Shown here: positions 9,959 through 20,816 of the stretch, in pieces
Position numbering within the stretch: position 1 is the first letter of the stretch
How the letters are laid out: every line of letters starts with the position of its first letter
DNA from: Diacronema lutheri
Lineage: Eukaryota; Haptophyta; Pavlovophyceae; Pavlovales; Pavlovaceae
Direction of reading: 5' to 3'
DNA: 64,000 bases
Assembly: GCA_019448385.1 (NCBI GenBank)
Contig: JAGTXO010000060.1
Coordinates: 1-64,000, forward strand
The notes under the pieces: generated by a model
Told to the model about the DNA's origin: nothing
Databases searched by the model: none
Seen by the model: only the letters and a program-made list of their open reading frames with translations
Program-made: the position numbers and the translations under genes

Positions 9959-11990
9959 TCACCACCCCTCCCAGTAGCCCTCATCGCTCGGCGTGTAGGC
10001 GCGGATCGGGTTTTTCTTGCCCGCGCCGCGGCTCTGCGGCACCGACGAGCGCGGCTTGAAGGGCGGCTCGAGCCGCTTGTCGTAGAGCGCGTCCCAGTCG
10101 AAGCCGAGGAAGAAGGGGTGCATCTTGACATCGTCCGCATCGTTCTGCAGGTTGCCCAGCCGCTTCGCCGCCTTCGGGTGGAGCAGCGCAGCGATGAGCG
10201 ACTGGGCGTGCTGCGTGAACACCTCGGGGAAGACGACCTCGTTCTTGAGGATTTTGACGTACCTGCCCCCTCCCCGGCAAAGGTTTCGAGTAGAAACATG
10301 CAAGGGGCAGGGCAGACCGGTGAGCACGGCTCGCGCTCGACGCGTCGCACCCGATACGCGCGCCGCCCAAGGGGGGGGGGGGGGGGGGGGGGCGGCCCGG
10401 CTCTCGCGCGGGTGCGGTGCGCGCGCACATGGCCTGCACGTTGTGGTCGCTCGTCTCGAAGGGCGTGCGGCCGGTGAGCAGCTCGTAGAGCAGCACGCCG
10501 CAGCACCACCAGTCGACGGCAAAGTCGTAGGCGAGGTGCTGGATGATCTCGGGCGAGAAGTAGCACGGCGTGCCGCACTGCGTGAAGGTCTTGGTGCCCA
10601 CCTGCAGCCGCTTGGCGAGGCCCAAGTCGACGACCTTGATGAAGCCAGCGCCGTCGACAAGGACGTTCTCCGGCTGGCGAGGCGAGACGCGCGGCCAAGC
10701 CAAGGCGAGGTGGCAGAAGCGTGACGGCCGCAGGTGAGCGCGCGCCGGCGGCCGCGCGCACGCGCGCGCGCGCGCGTGGGCGTGCCTTCAGGTCTCGGTA
10801 GATGACGTGCTGCTTGTGCATGTGCTCGAGCGCGAGTACCACCCCCGCGATGTAGAAGCGCGCCTGCTCCTCGTTGAACGAGCCGCCAATGTCGTCCTGC
10901 ACGTCGAAGAGGTCGCCGCCGGGCAGGTACTCGATGAGCATGTACACCCACTCGTGATCCTGGTAGGTGTTGAACATGCAGCAGACACACGGATGCGGCA
11001 TCATGTCCGCCATCAGGTTGCGCTCCTGGAACATGTTGTCGCGGCGCGACGCGATCTTCTTCTGCGCCTTGAGCGCATACCTCTCCTTGGAGACGTCATG
11101 CTCGACGAGGAAGACGAGACCGTACGCGCCCTTGCCCACCTGCGCGATCGTCGACAACTGCGACGCGTCGCGCGTGTCCTCGGACGAGCGGCGCCTGCGG
11201 ATGAGCTGCTGCGGCTCCTTGAGCGGCTTGATCGTCGTCACAAAGAAGGACTTTGAGAGCGAGTAGACGGACAGCGTCGCGCTCGAGCAGATCACCGTCG
11301 CCATGCGCGGCTTGTCGTCCATCAGCGCGCGCTCGCCGAAGAATGAGCCCTGCGCACGCCACGCAACGCAACGCGCGCGCGTGGTGGGTGGCGCGGCGCG
11401 GCGCGGCGCGGTCGGCACGCGCGCTCACACGCGCGCCAGAGGGGGCACAGCGAGCAGGGACAAGCTTGGGCTGCCGCCAGAGGGGGCACAGCGAGCAGGC
11501 ACAAGCTTGGGCTGCCGCCAGAGGGGGCACGGCGAGCAGGGACAAGCTTGGGCTGCCGCCAGAGGGGGCACAGCGAGCAGGGACAAGCTTGGGCTGCCGC
11601 CAGAGGGGGCACGGCGAGCAGGGACAAGCTTGGGCTGCCGCCAGAGGGGGCACAGCGAGCAGGGACAAGCTTGGGCTGCCGCCAGAGGGGGCACAGCGAG
11701 CAGGGACAAGCTTGGGCTGCCGCCAGAGGGGGCGCAGCGAGCACGCGCGCGCGGCGGCAGGCGTGTGCGCGTGCCTGGAAGAGGTGGTCGATCTGCTTGG
11801 TGCCGACCATCACGTCAACCTCGCCGTCCTTGATGATGAAGAGCTTGTTGCCCTGCTCACCCATGCGGAAGACCACGTCGCCCTTCTTGAACTTCTCCTC
11901 GACGAGGTTGTTCGCGAGCTTCTCGCGCACGCCTGCGCAGCGGCGCACGCGGCGCGCAGCGGCGCAGCGGTAAGAGGGCAGATGGGAGGG

Positions 11991-12032
<42 letters not shown>

Positions 12033-12238
12033 GGGGGAGGGGGGGGCATCTGCTCGATTGGCCCCTTACCAGCATCGAGAACTGCGAGGAGCGGAATCGA
12101 GCCAACCGCCAGTTTGTTCAGCGCGGACAGGTCGCGGTTGAGCACCTCTTTGGGCTCTCCGACGGTGAGGATGAAGTCCTGCCGCGTGATGTACGCGATC
12201 TCAACGTTCTCGCCCTTGGCAATCACCTGCGATGGCGG

Positions 12239-12277
<39 letters not shown>

Positions 12278-12335
12278 CGGTTTGCCCCACCTGATGCTCA
12301 GAGGAGGTCGCGCCGAAGAGACTCTCCTCGCCAAA

Positions 12336-12381
<46 letters not shown>

Positions 12382-14064
12382 TGGCCCCACCTGATGCTCA
12401 GAGGAGGTCGCGCCGAAGAGACTCTCCTCGCCAAAGTAGTCGCCCGGGTACTTGTGCGCCACCTCCTGCCCGCCCTTGATGAGGGACGCCTCGCCGATGC
12501 GCATGATATAAAGATGGCCGATCTTGTCGCCCGCCTTGAGGATCAGCTGCCCGTCGGTGAACTTCTCGACGGTGAGCGCAGAGGCGAGGCGCAGCCGCTC
12601 CTTTGGCGTCATGTGGTGGAAGATGGGCATCGTGCGGATCAGCTTCTCGTTCGCGCCAAACTCACGCTTCTGCGCCCACTTGAAGACGAGGTGGAAGGTT
12701 CGCTTCGTCAGCACGTACACCACCTGAGCACACGCGCAACGGTGCGCGGGCCAAGGGCAGCGGCAGGGCAGCGGCAGGGCAGCGGCGTCAGTGGCGCAGT
12801 GTCGCGCGCGCGACAAGCGGCGCGCCGCGGCGCCGCCGAGGGTGCGACTGCGCCGGACAGGGGGCCGCCCCGATCGCCCCCTCCCAAGCAGGGGCGCGCC
12901 CCATCGCCCCCACCCCCCCCCCCCCCCCCCCCCCCCACCCCCCCCCCCCTCCCCACCCCGATCGCCCCCTCCCAAGCAGGGGGGCGCCCCCATCGCCCCC
13001 TCCCAAGCAGGGCCCCCCCCCCATCGCCCCCTCCCAAGCAGGGGGGGGGGCGCCCGGAGCCTCCAACCCTCCGCCTTCGGTCGGCTGCGCGCGGTGGCGG
13101 CGCGCTCGACACGGCCGTGCAGAGGCGAGGGCGAGAGCGCGGCGGGCGGTGGTGCGCACCGCGTCGCCCTTGGTCGCCTTGAGCGTGTACATGTGCGTGT
13201 CGTCGTAGAGCAGCATCTCCTGCGCACCGGTGGGCGAGCGCGCGAGCCAAAAGCCAAACGCGGCCGCACGCGCAGGTGTGGGCGACCGACAAGCCGCGCG
13301 GCAGTGCCGACACACTGGACGGTGCATGCACCCGTCGGGCCGCCTGGCACGATGCGCCGCGCACCTCGCCATGGTGCTGGCCTGCGACGAGCGTGCGCGG
13401 CTTGTCCTTGGGGTCCTCTGAGCTGAGCGTCACGGTGCCGGCTGTGACGACAACCAGGCCGGGCGCCATTGGCCGCCCCTGCCCCTTGCCAATGTCGAGC
13501 GTCTGCGCATCGACGAACGGAGGAGGGGAGCGAAGAGCAGAGGCGGGGCCGAGTTAGGCCGGGGCGAATGGTTCAGCGCGACAGCGCACCGCGGCCGACT
13601 GCGCGCGCCTGCCAATCCGCCTGGCCGCGCGTCGACAGTGCGGCCGAGGCGCGGTGCGGTGGCCGCTGCAAAAGCGCGGGCCGCCAGCCCGTGATGGCAT
13701 GCAGCAGCGGCCACGGCCGCGTGCGCCACGGACGCGCACGCCGCTTGCGCCGTGCCGCGCGCGCCGTGGCCGCTGCCGCGCGGACCTCCATGTGGTCGAT
13801 GAGGTCGCCCATGTGCTCCGGTGACATGCGCGAGCCGACGTTGGTCTTCTCGATCGCCTTCTTGATCATCGCCGCGTCCGCGGCCGGCTTGTCGCTCTTG
13901 CGCACATCGGTCGCGTCCTTGAGGTCCTGCCCGCGCGTCGTCTCGCCCCACACGCGGCCGCGCTGCTTGTCCGACTTGATGTGCTTGGTCTCGCGGCGCT
14001 GGGACGAGCCGGGGCGCTCGGCGGACGGTTTTCCGCCGAGCATGCCCTTCACCTTGCCCAGCAT
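9959..14064 (-). CDS. cGMP-dependent-type protein kinase, three CNB domains
   Basis: Nine exons in transcript order: 14064-13786, 13502-13365, 13219-13160, 12723-12391, 12226-12070, 11932-11775, 11349-10786, 10673-10429, 10262-9959. All phases fit; 745 aa. Three cyclic-nucleotide-binding domains (about 85-160, 185-300, 310-410) precede an AGC kinase domain with GKGAYG (447-452), ALK Lys469, YRDLKPEN (Asp561) and C-terminal AGC tail FLGFDWDALYDKRLEPPFKP. PKGs of protists phosphorylate Ser/Thr targets after cGMP (or other nucleotide) binding. Only CNB-3 keeps the canonical cassette FGERALMDDKPRMATV; CNB-1 (HGEEMLLYDDTHMYTL) and CNB-2 (FGEESLFGATSSEHQV) lack the Arg. The metal-binding motif is DLG rather than DFG. 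Introns 6 and 7 have GC donors. Introns are crowded with repeats. Confidence 0.9.
11437..11738. repeat. 41-bp minisatellite in PKG intron 6
   Basis: About seven near-identical 41-bp units (AGAGGGGGCACAGCGAGCAG, then GGACAAGCTTGGGCTGCCGCC) lie between exons 6 and 7 of the kinase gene. Each unit carries an AAGCTT palindrome. The array sits well inside the intron, which has a GC donor at 11774 and a GCGCAG acceptor at 11350. Confidence 0.93.
12240..12436 (-). repeat. Duplicated exon end + donor with poly-C, PKG intron 4
   Basis: The last about 43 nt of exon 4 plus the 5' splice site (sense ...GAGCATCAG|GTGGGGC) occur at 12383-12436 and again, identical, at 12284-12336. Each copy is followed in the sense strand by a run of more than 35 C. 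The phase-correct model uses the outer copy (exon end 12391) and the acceptor at 12227. Splicing from the inner copy would repeat the exon tail. Confidence 0.92.
12870..13050. repeat. Interrupted 30-35 bp repeat and poly-C, PKG intron 3
   Basis: Four copies of a unit containing ATCGCCCCCTCCCAAGCAGG, spaced by C-rich runs. The gene is on the minus strand, so the transcript reads G-rich here, the opposite of most introns in the window. Confidence 0.8.
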
Positions 14065-14666
14065 AGAATCCGTTCTCGCAACGCGGCGGGGCGAGTGGCC
14101 CGATGCACGGTCCTGTCGGCCGCGGGCAACCCTCGGCTTTTTCACTTCTCGTGCCGTATGAGTATGGAATAATTATGGGGAATATGGAATACGGGCTTTT
14201 CGGTTCCCCACGATGCCGGGCTAAAGCCAATGGCGCACGCGAATGTTGACAGCCGTGCCCTTCAACGGGCCGGAGGGCACGATGGTGCCGAGCCCGCGAT
14301 GTGCGCTCGCAGCGGCTTCACAACGGGCAATCGTAGCGCGCGGCGATCGCTGTCTGTACGCCGTGCTGCTGTCCGCAACCGTAGCATGTGTCAGAAGTGT
14401 GAGGTGATGTGCGGAGACGCAACAACGATCAAGCATTCGCGGGGGGCGACGGGAAAAGCTGGCGCGCGCGCCCGCCCGCCCGCGCTCGCCGGTGGCTCAC
14501 GTCTCGCGCGAGCTGCAGCGTGGCTCCGCCGCTGGCTCGTCCCGAGTCGACAGACAGAGGGGTGAGTGTGACAGGCCCTATACCCAACGAACCCCCACCG
14601 AAGCTGACACGACCCCTCGTCCCCACTCGACGGGCGCGTCCATCCACGGGCGCACAGATCGAGCGG
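14065..14666. promoter_or_regulatory. Divergent upstream region PKG / AP2 gene
   Basis: 602 bp between two divergent starts. An AT-rich patch at 14155-14200 (GGAATAATTATGGGGAATA) stands out in the GC-rich surroundings. The 3' half is open in the AP2 frame from 14409, so the AP2 protein could start further upstream. No other gene is seen. Confidence 0.45.
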
Positions 14667-17286
14667 ATGCCCGCGACGGCGCCCGAGCGTGCGAGCGGGC
14701 CGCCCGCTGACGCGGCCAACGCTCCGTCGCCGTCATCGGCCGGCTCGCCACGTGCGTCGGCGCTGGCGCGCGCGCGCGCGCCGGCGATGGCGGCCGACGC
14801 TGGCCGGCGGCCTGGCCGTCAGGCGGGCAAGCCGTCGCGCTTCAACGACGAGGATCTGACGGCCGCGTTGGGCACACGCGCGCGCGCTGGCACCGCTGCG
14901 GCCGCCGGCAATGATTCTTCCGACCAGCCGTCGCCGCTCCAGCCGCCCGCGCCCGCGCGCGCTCTGCACGTGCTCGGCGCGCTCCACCCGATCTCGCACC
15001 CGGCGGCGGCGTACGAGCGCGGGCCTGGGCTGCCGTTCTTCGGCGTCTACTGCAACCGCCGTGCCAAGGCCTCCAAGTGGCGCGCGGACTGCACCGTTGG
15101 CGGGCGCAACCACTACCTCGGCGTCTACCCGTCGGCGCTCGAGGCGGCAATCGCGTACGACACGTTCGCGCGCGCGCACGGCAAGCCGCAGATCAACTTC
15201 CCGACGGGCGAGCTGCCGCGCATGCCCTCCGCCTCGAGCGTGCCGCCTCCCGCCGTCCCCGGTGGCCGGAGCGGCGGCGGCGGCTTGCAGCTCGCCGCGG
15301 CCGCCGCGCGCGCGCAGGCGCGGCTCGCCGCGACCACGCCCGCGCGCTCGGCGAGCCGGGGGCTGACGCGCGACGCGGCGAAGCCCGAGCCGCCGGAGCA
15401 GCTGGCGGAGCCTCCAGCGAGCGAGCAACCGCAGCCGCACGAGCCACAGCCGCCGCTCAAGGCCGTCGAGGCGTCGCGCGCCTCCGACGCGGAAGGCGGC
15501 GCCGCCCCCGCGGCCGACGCGGGGGCACCGCCAGGCGGCGCGACCGCGCACGGCGAGGCCGCGCCGGGCGCGGCGCCTGCGGCGGCGGCCTCCACGGCGC
15601 CCGCAGGGGCAGCGTGCATGCGCAATATCGCGGGCTCGCGCCCGCCGCCCGCGAACACGCCGCCGGCCGCGCTCGCCGCGAACGCGGCCGCGGGCGCCGC
15701 GGCGGTCGCAGCCGGCCGCTCTCAGGTACGCTCGTCGCGGTACGTGGGCGTCTCCTACGACGTGGGCAAGAGCGCGTGGGTGGCGTGCTGCTGGGCGGAG
15801 GGCAAGTCGCACTACCTCGGCAGGCACGGCTCGGAGCACGACGCTGCGCGCGCGTACAACGTGTGCGCGGCGCACTTCGGCAAGGCGCAGAACGCCGTCG
15901 AGCCGCCGACCGAGGCGGAGGCGGAGGCGGCGCAGCACGCTGTCTCGATGGCCAGCGCGGCCGTCGCCACGATTATCGCGCGCAAGCGGCCCGTCCCCGT
16001 CGCGCTCTCCTCGCGCCGGCCGCGGCACGAGCCGGGCGTGTACGCCGCAGCCGCGCACGGCTTCGCGCCGTTTGGGCAGGGCGGTGCGTACGGCTCTTCG
16101 CCGCGAACCTTCTCGCCCTACGGCGCGGGTGCGGGTGGGAGCGGCGGCGAGCCGGGCAGCGGCGGTGGCTCGCACCGGCGCACGGCGGACGGCCGGTGGG
16201 GCGGTGGGCACGTTGGATCGGACGGCGTCGAGGGGAATGGCTTCCTCGGCGTCTCCTACGCGTACGGCGAGCGGCGCATCGCCGCGGGCACGCCGTGGCG
16301 GGTCTCGTGCTTTGCGCGCGGGCAGCTGCACGACCTCGGCTGCCACCGCTCTGAGATCCTCGCTGCGCAGGTGCGCGGCGCCCTGCGCGCGCACCGCGCA
16401 CCGCGGCGCTCCGCCGCGCCGCCGCCGCACACGCCGCGCCTTCCGCCATGGGCGGATCGCCTTGCCTCGCCAGGTCTACGACGACTTTGCGCGTCTCTAT
16501 GCGCTGCCGCTCAACTTTCCAAAGGACTACGCGACCAGCGCGGACGAGACGGACGACGACGCGAATGGCCAGGGCGCCGCGACCGACGGCGCGGCCGGGA
16601 AGCGCGCCGCACGGCCTGAAAGCGCCGCACGGCCTGAAAGCGCCGCACGGCCTGAAAGCGCCGCACGGCCTGAAAGCGCCGACGACGACACGCCGCGCCA
16701 CGCCAAGCGGCCGCGCGTCGCGGACGAGCGCAAGGAGAGCGCGCACGCGCGCAGGCGCGGCGACTCGGGCGGCGCCGAGCCGGATGCGCCTGCGCGGGAC
16801 GCCAAGCGGGCAGAGCCGGATGCGCGCCCGCGCGCCAGGCCGCGCCAGATCGGTGCGAACGATTCGCCGACGCGCCGAGCGGCTGACGGCGGCGACGAGA
16901 GCGGCGACGGCGGCGACGACGATGGCGCGGACAAGGAGCGCCGTGCGCGCGGGCGTGGCCAAGATCGCGCTCGCGCGCGCACGCACGGTCGCGGGCGGTC
17001 GACGCGTGGGCGTGGGCGCGGGCGGTGGGGCCCTCACAGCACCTCGGCCGATGGCAACGAGCACAGCGACGAGCACAGCGACGAGCACAGCGATGAGCAC
17101 AGCGACGAGTGCGGCCCCGTCTCCGGCCCCGTGAGCGACGGCGACGACGAGGCCGGTGGCGACGGCGCCGTGCCGAGCCCGATGCTCGCCGCAGGCGCGC
17201 GCGCGACCTGCGCCGTGCGCACGCGTGGCGGGCGCGCACAGAGCAGCGCAAGCGAAGGCGACGGCGCAAACGACGGCGAAGGCGCA

Positions 17287-17328
<42 letters not shown>

Positions 17329-17991
17329 GTTGAGGGCGAGGGCGAGGGCGAGGGCGAGGGCGCGTCGGGCGAGGAGGAGGACGATGGCGACGACGAGGGC
17401 GACAACGTCGAGCGCGGCGCCGGCGGTGACGACGACGACGACGACGATGATGGCGTGCACAACGCTGGCGTCCACAGCGACAGCGACGGCGACGTGCTCC
17501 AAGCCCTCGCGCGGCAGCACGCGCTGCGCGCAGACCGCGAGCACGGGCCGGGCGCGCAGTGCGACACGCCGCTCGCCGGCGCGCTCGCAGACGCCTCCTT
17601 TGCGGCGCGCGCGCGCTCGCGCCCGACGCAGCGCCGCCAGGTGCCCTACTTTTGCGTGCGCTGCCATGGCCTCTTCTCGAGCACCGACTCGGTGCGCAAG
17701 CACTGCAAGCGGATGCACGGCAAGTGGCTCGCGGCTCTCGAGCAGCAGATGGGCACGTACGCACGGCCCGCCGTCCACTTTGCGACCGTGAAGATCCCGC
17801 CCGAGTACCGCGCGCCCGAGACGCTCGCCGAACTCAACCGGTTCGCGCGGCACCTCTGGTCGAGGCCCGACCTGCTCGCCGCGGCACCGGACGACGAGAC
17901 GCGCCAGCGCGTGATGACCGAGCTCGCTACGCTCCGCGCGAGTGTCGCGCGGCTAGCGGGCATCACGGACGCGGAGCCCGAGCCGTCATGA
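14667..17991 (+). CDS. AP2-domain (x3) and C2H2 zinc-finger regulator
   Basis: Two exons, 14667-16370 and 16474-17991, GTGCGC donor, phase 0; 1,073 aa. Three AP2-like DNA-binding domains: about 121-178 (FFGVYCNRRAKASKWRADC, NHYLGVYPSALEAAIAYDTF), 356-412 (RYVGVSYDVGKSAWVACCW, HYLGRHGSEHDAARAYN), and 525-590 (GFLGVSYAYGERRI; the intron falls inside this domain, joining SEILAAQ to VYDDFARLYALPLNFP). Near the C-terminus is one C2H2 finger, C-X2-C-X12-H-X4-H (YFCVRCHGLFSSTDSVRKH). The stretch between is acidic and repetitive: five ARPESA units (16610-16680), DEHS repeats (17055-17108) and runs of GDGD/GEGE. AP2 proteins of algae are transcription factors; the AP2-C2H2 combination is unusual to me. 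The start could be upstream (frame open from 14409) or at the ATG at 14787. Confidence 0.8.
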
Positions 17992-18120
17992 ATTCACCGA
18001 CGGCGACTGTCGCGCGCATTCGACCATCGTTCGCGGTTCGGTTGGCACGCGCAGGCTCGCCGCCCCAAGGCGGCCAGCCGACAGTCTGACGGAGGTTCGA
18101 CCGAGTGTGCACCGCCCCGA

Positions 18121-20400
18121 TCACTCGGCCGGCAGGTGTGCGCGCACGAGGGCGTCGAGGGCACGCGCGCTCGCGCACAGGCCGGGGCCGGCCGGGTCAA
18201 AGGCTCCCGCTGCCTCGGGCGAGTACCCATTTTTGAGCAGCACAAAGCCGAGCCCAGCGTCCACATCGGCATAGGCCACGCAGCCACCGACGCCATTGTG
18301 CCCGAGCACACACCGCCGCGCCCCGCACGCGCCGCTCTGCGGGTGCGACGGTGGCGGCAGAGCGGCGCCACCCACCCCGCCCGACGCACCCGACAGGTCA
18401 GGCGCCGAGCCCGACGCGTCCGAGCGGCTCGCGAAGCTCGCGGTCGGCGAGGCGGCCGGCTTGCGCGCGCACGCGCTGTCCGCACCAGCAGCGGCGGGCG
18501 CGCGCGCGCGCAGCTCGACCGGCTGCTCGACCGGCTGCTCGACCGACGTGTGCGCGTCGACCCACTCGTCGGCGTCGCCGCTCTCGCGCGCGCGCCGCTG
18601 CGCCGCGGCGCGAAGCCCCGCCTCGACGATGGCGGGCAGGAAGGGCGAGAAGCCGCACGCGTACCGGCCGCACGGCAGCACGCGCGCAAGCGGGCCGGGC
18701 GGGGGCGCGTCGCGCCGCGCGTCCATCATGTGCGCGCAGAGCGCGGCGAGAAGCTGCGGTGAGATGACCTGCGCGCTGCCCTCGCACACGCCGCCATTGG
18801 CAAGCGCGCCGTACAGCCTGCCAAGGGGCCGTGCCGTCGCGATCAGGTTTGACGATGGCAGCGCGAGTGCGAGGAATGCGCGGCAGTTGGCCGCGCAGCA
18901 CAGGCACGCGCACTCGAGCCAGCACCACGCGCGCGCGCACACGGCGAAGAGGAGCCAGCGAGACACGCACAGCCACAGAGCCACGGGCAGCAGGCACAGC
19001 GCAAACAGCACGCGCACGCCCAGCCGCCATCGCCCTGCCGCCACCGCCCTGCCGCCATCGCCCTGCCGCCATCGCCCTGCCGCAGGCGGCCGCGCCGCCA
19101 CCGACGGCGCGGCCGCGGTGTCGCGCGCGTCGAGCCGCGCGGCGCTCAGCAGCCACGCGGCCGCGAAGCGCGCGCAGTCGGCGAAGGGCGCGCCGGGCAG
19201 CGGTGGCAGCTTATACGGGCGCAGGAGCAGCGCGATGTTGCGCTCCTCTGCGTCATGGCTGAGCCGTGCGCCGCCGCCTCCGCCCAGCGTCGCGCCGCCC
19301 ACGCCGCCGCCGGCGGCCGCGCCACTTCGCGCGCCACCTTCGCCAAAGCGCAGCTCGCCAATGCGCAGGTGCGAGGGCGGCACGCGCAGCGCGTGCGCGA
19401 GCTCGCGCACGCCGTCGCGCATGTGCGAGCGCGCGCAGCCGCCGCGCGCGGGCGGCGGGCACGGCGCGAGCCGGACGGCGGCATCCGCCGAATGCCGCAG
19501 CCTTGCGGCGAGGCCGAGGGCGAGCCACGACCAGCTCGTCGGGTGGTAGAGGGCGCGCGGCGCGGCGCGGTCGTACTGCCACGCGGGCACGGCGCTCGCG
19601 ATCCACTCCTCGCCGCACACCTCCGCCTCCGCGGCGAGCGTCGCCATGTCGGCGGCGGCGGCCGCCTCCGCGCCGCCGCTCGCGCCGAGCGCAACGTCAC
19701 ACCACGCGGCGGCCGCGGCGCCTGCTCCGCTCGGCGCGAGCGGCGGCAGGCCGAGCGCGCGCGTGACGGTGCACGCGGCGCGCGCGAGCCCTGCGCGCGC
19801 GGCGGAGACGAGCGCAGCGCCCGCGCTCGCGCAGAGCGGCGTCGCCGAGAGCGCGGCCGCGACAACCTCGACCGGCGCGACGAGCAGCGGCCGCAGCCCG
19901 GCGCGGTGCGAGAGCGCATCGCCGATCGTGACGGAAGCCTTGCCGTGCTGAGCAAACTCGGGCCACAGCGACGCCACCGGCCTGTCGTACGGGTCGGGGT
20001 AGTCATCCACCGCCGCGAGGCCACCGGGCGGTGCGCCGCGTGGCGACAGCTCGGCGTCAGGGCGCTGGAGCGCTCGCGCGATCACGGTCGCGGCGACGCC
20101 CTTGGAGACGGAGAAGCACATGAAGCGCGTCTCGGGCGTCACCGGCTCGAAGACGAGGTTGCCGCTCGCGTCGACCGGCGCATCCTGCCGTGCGTGCACG
20201 CCGGCGACCACGTCGAGCACGAGGTGGCCCCGGTGGTATGCGATCGCGTGCAGCCCGACCTCGGCGCCGCTCGCGAGCAGCGAGTCGATGAGCGCGCACG
20301 CGGCGCGGTTGAGCTCGTCGTCGATGGACGACACAGCCGGCGCCGCCGCGAGCACCTCGTGCGGTGGCGGCGCGCGCGCGCACACCGTAAAAGGGCGCAT
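18121..20400 (-). CDS. Beta-lactamase-like serine hydrolase (LACTB/EstB type)
   Basis: Single open frame, 759 aa from the ATG at 20400. The N-terminal half shows the class C beta-lactamase/esterase fold: VGLHAIAYHRGHLVLDVVAG, the nucleophile motif S-X-X-K as SVSK (97-100), and LSHRAGLRPLL. The C-terminal half has SSNLIATARPLGRLYGALAN and the HNGVGG motif near the end, followed by GLGFVLLKNGY. Relatives include bacterial esterase EstB and mitochondrial LACTB; they are serine hydrolases with varied substrates. It is about twice the usual length. A central hydrophobic stretch (VLFALCLLPVALWLCV) after short GRWRQGDGG repeats (DNA 19020-19085) could be a membrane segment or part of an unrecognised intron. 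Convergent with the AP2 gene, 129 bp apart. Confidence 0.75.
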   Translation of the reverse strand: MRPFTVCARAPPPHEVLAAAPAVSSIDDELNRAACALIDSLLASGAEVGLHAIAYHRGHLVLDVVAGVHARQDAPVDASGNLVFEPVTPETRFMCFSVSKGVAATVIARALQRPDAELSPRGAPPGGLAAVDDYPDPYDRPVASLWPEFAQHGKASVTIGDALSHRAGLRPLLVAPVEVVAAALSATPLCASAGAALVSAARAGLARAACTVTRALGLPPLAPSGAGAAAAAWCDVALGASGGAEAAAAADMATLAAEAEVCGEEWIASAVPAWQYDRAAPRALYHPTSWSWLALGLAARLRHSADAAVRLAPCPPPARGGCARSHMRDGVRELAHALRVPPSHLRIGELRFGEGGARSGAAAGGGVGGATLGGGGGARLSHDAEERNIALLLRPYKLPPLPGAPFADCARFAAAWLLSAARLDARDTAAAPSVAARPPAAGRWRQGDGGRAVAAGRWRLGVRVLFALCLLPVALWLCVSRWLLFAVCARAWCWLECACLCCAANCRAFLALALPSSNLIATARPLGRLYGALANGGVCEGSAQVISPQLLAALCAHMMDARRDAPPPGPLARVLPCGRYACGFSPFLPAIVEAGLRAAAQRRARESGDADEWVDAHTSVEQPVEQPVELRARAPAAAGADSACARKPAASPTASFASRSDASGSAPDLSGASGGVGGAALPPPSHPQSGACGARRCVLGHNGVGGCVAYADVDAGLGFVLLKNGYSPEAAGAFDPAGPGLCASARALDALVRAHLPAE

Positions 20401-20816
20401 GTCGAGGCGGGAGCGGCCAACGTGCGCGCGATGTGCCGTCGCCGTTGTCGCCGCGCCGTGGACCGACGCGTCCTCGCGCGTCCTCCAACCTCTCAAAAGT
20501 CAAAACAGCTGGGGGTTGATCCCGGATTTTGATTTTTTACTTTTTCCGATTATTTTGGGTCGTTTGACTGATTATTCGCTCACAGTGCCGCCCCCTGTGG
20601 GCGGCAAGACCGCGACTCACTCACCTCGAAGCGGCGCGAGAGCGCGCGGCTGCCGCCGCCGAAAGCCGGCAAGCGGCGAGCGCACCGCGGTGCAGGCCAC
20701 GCGACGCGCCGCGCCCGACGGCCCTCGCCTCCGGCCCGGCTGGCCTCGGCGACCGGCGGTCGCTCCGCCGGCGGCGCGCGCAGAGCGCGCGCTCGCGCCA
20801 GCGTGTGCGGGCCGCT
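20401..20816. promoter_or_regulatory. Upstream region of the hydrolase gene
   Basis: 416 bp between the hydrolase start and the RBX1 stop. It contains the most AT-rich patch nearby (20505-20600: GATTTTTTACTTTTTCCGA, TTATTTTGGG), a likely promoter for the minus-strand hydrolase. I see no further gene. Confidence 0.4.

Noticed and set aside
11440-11740. Regularly spaced repeats resembling a CRISPR array
   Set aside because: Units are contiguous 41-bp tandem copies without unique spacers, inside a eukaryotic intron.
18056-18110. GGTTCGACC sequence resembling a tRNA T-loop
   Set aside because: No matching acceptor, D or anticodon arms can be found around it.
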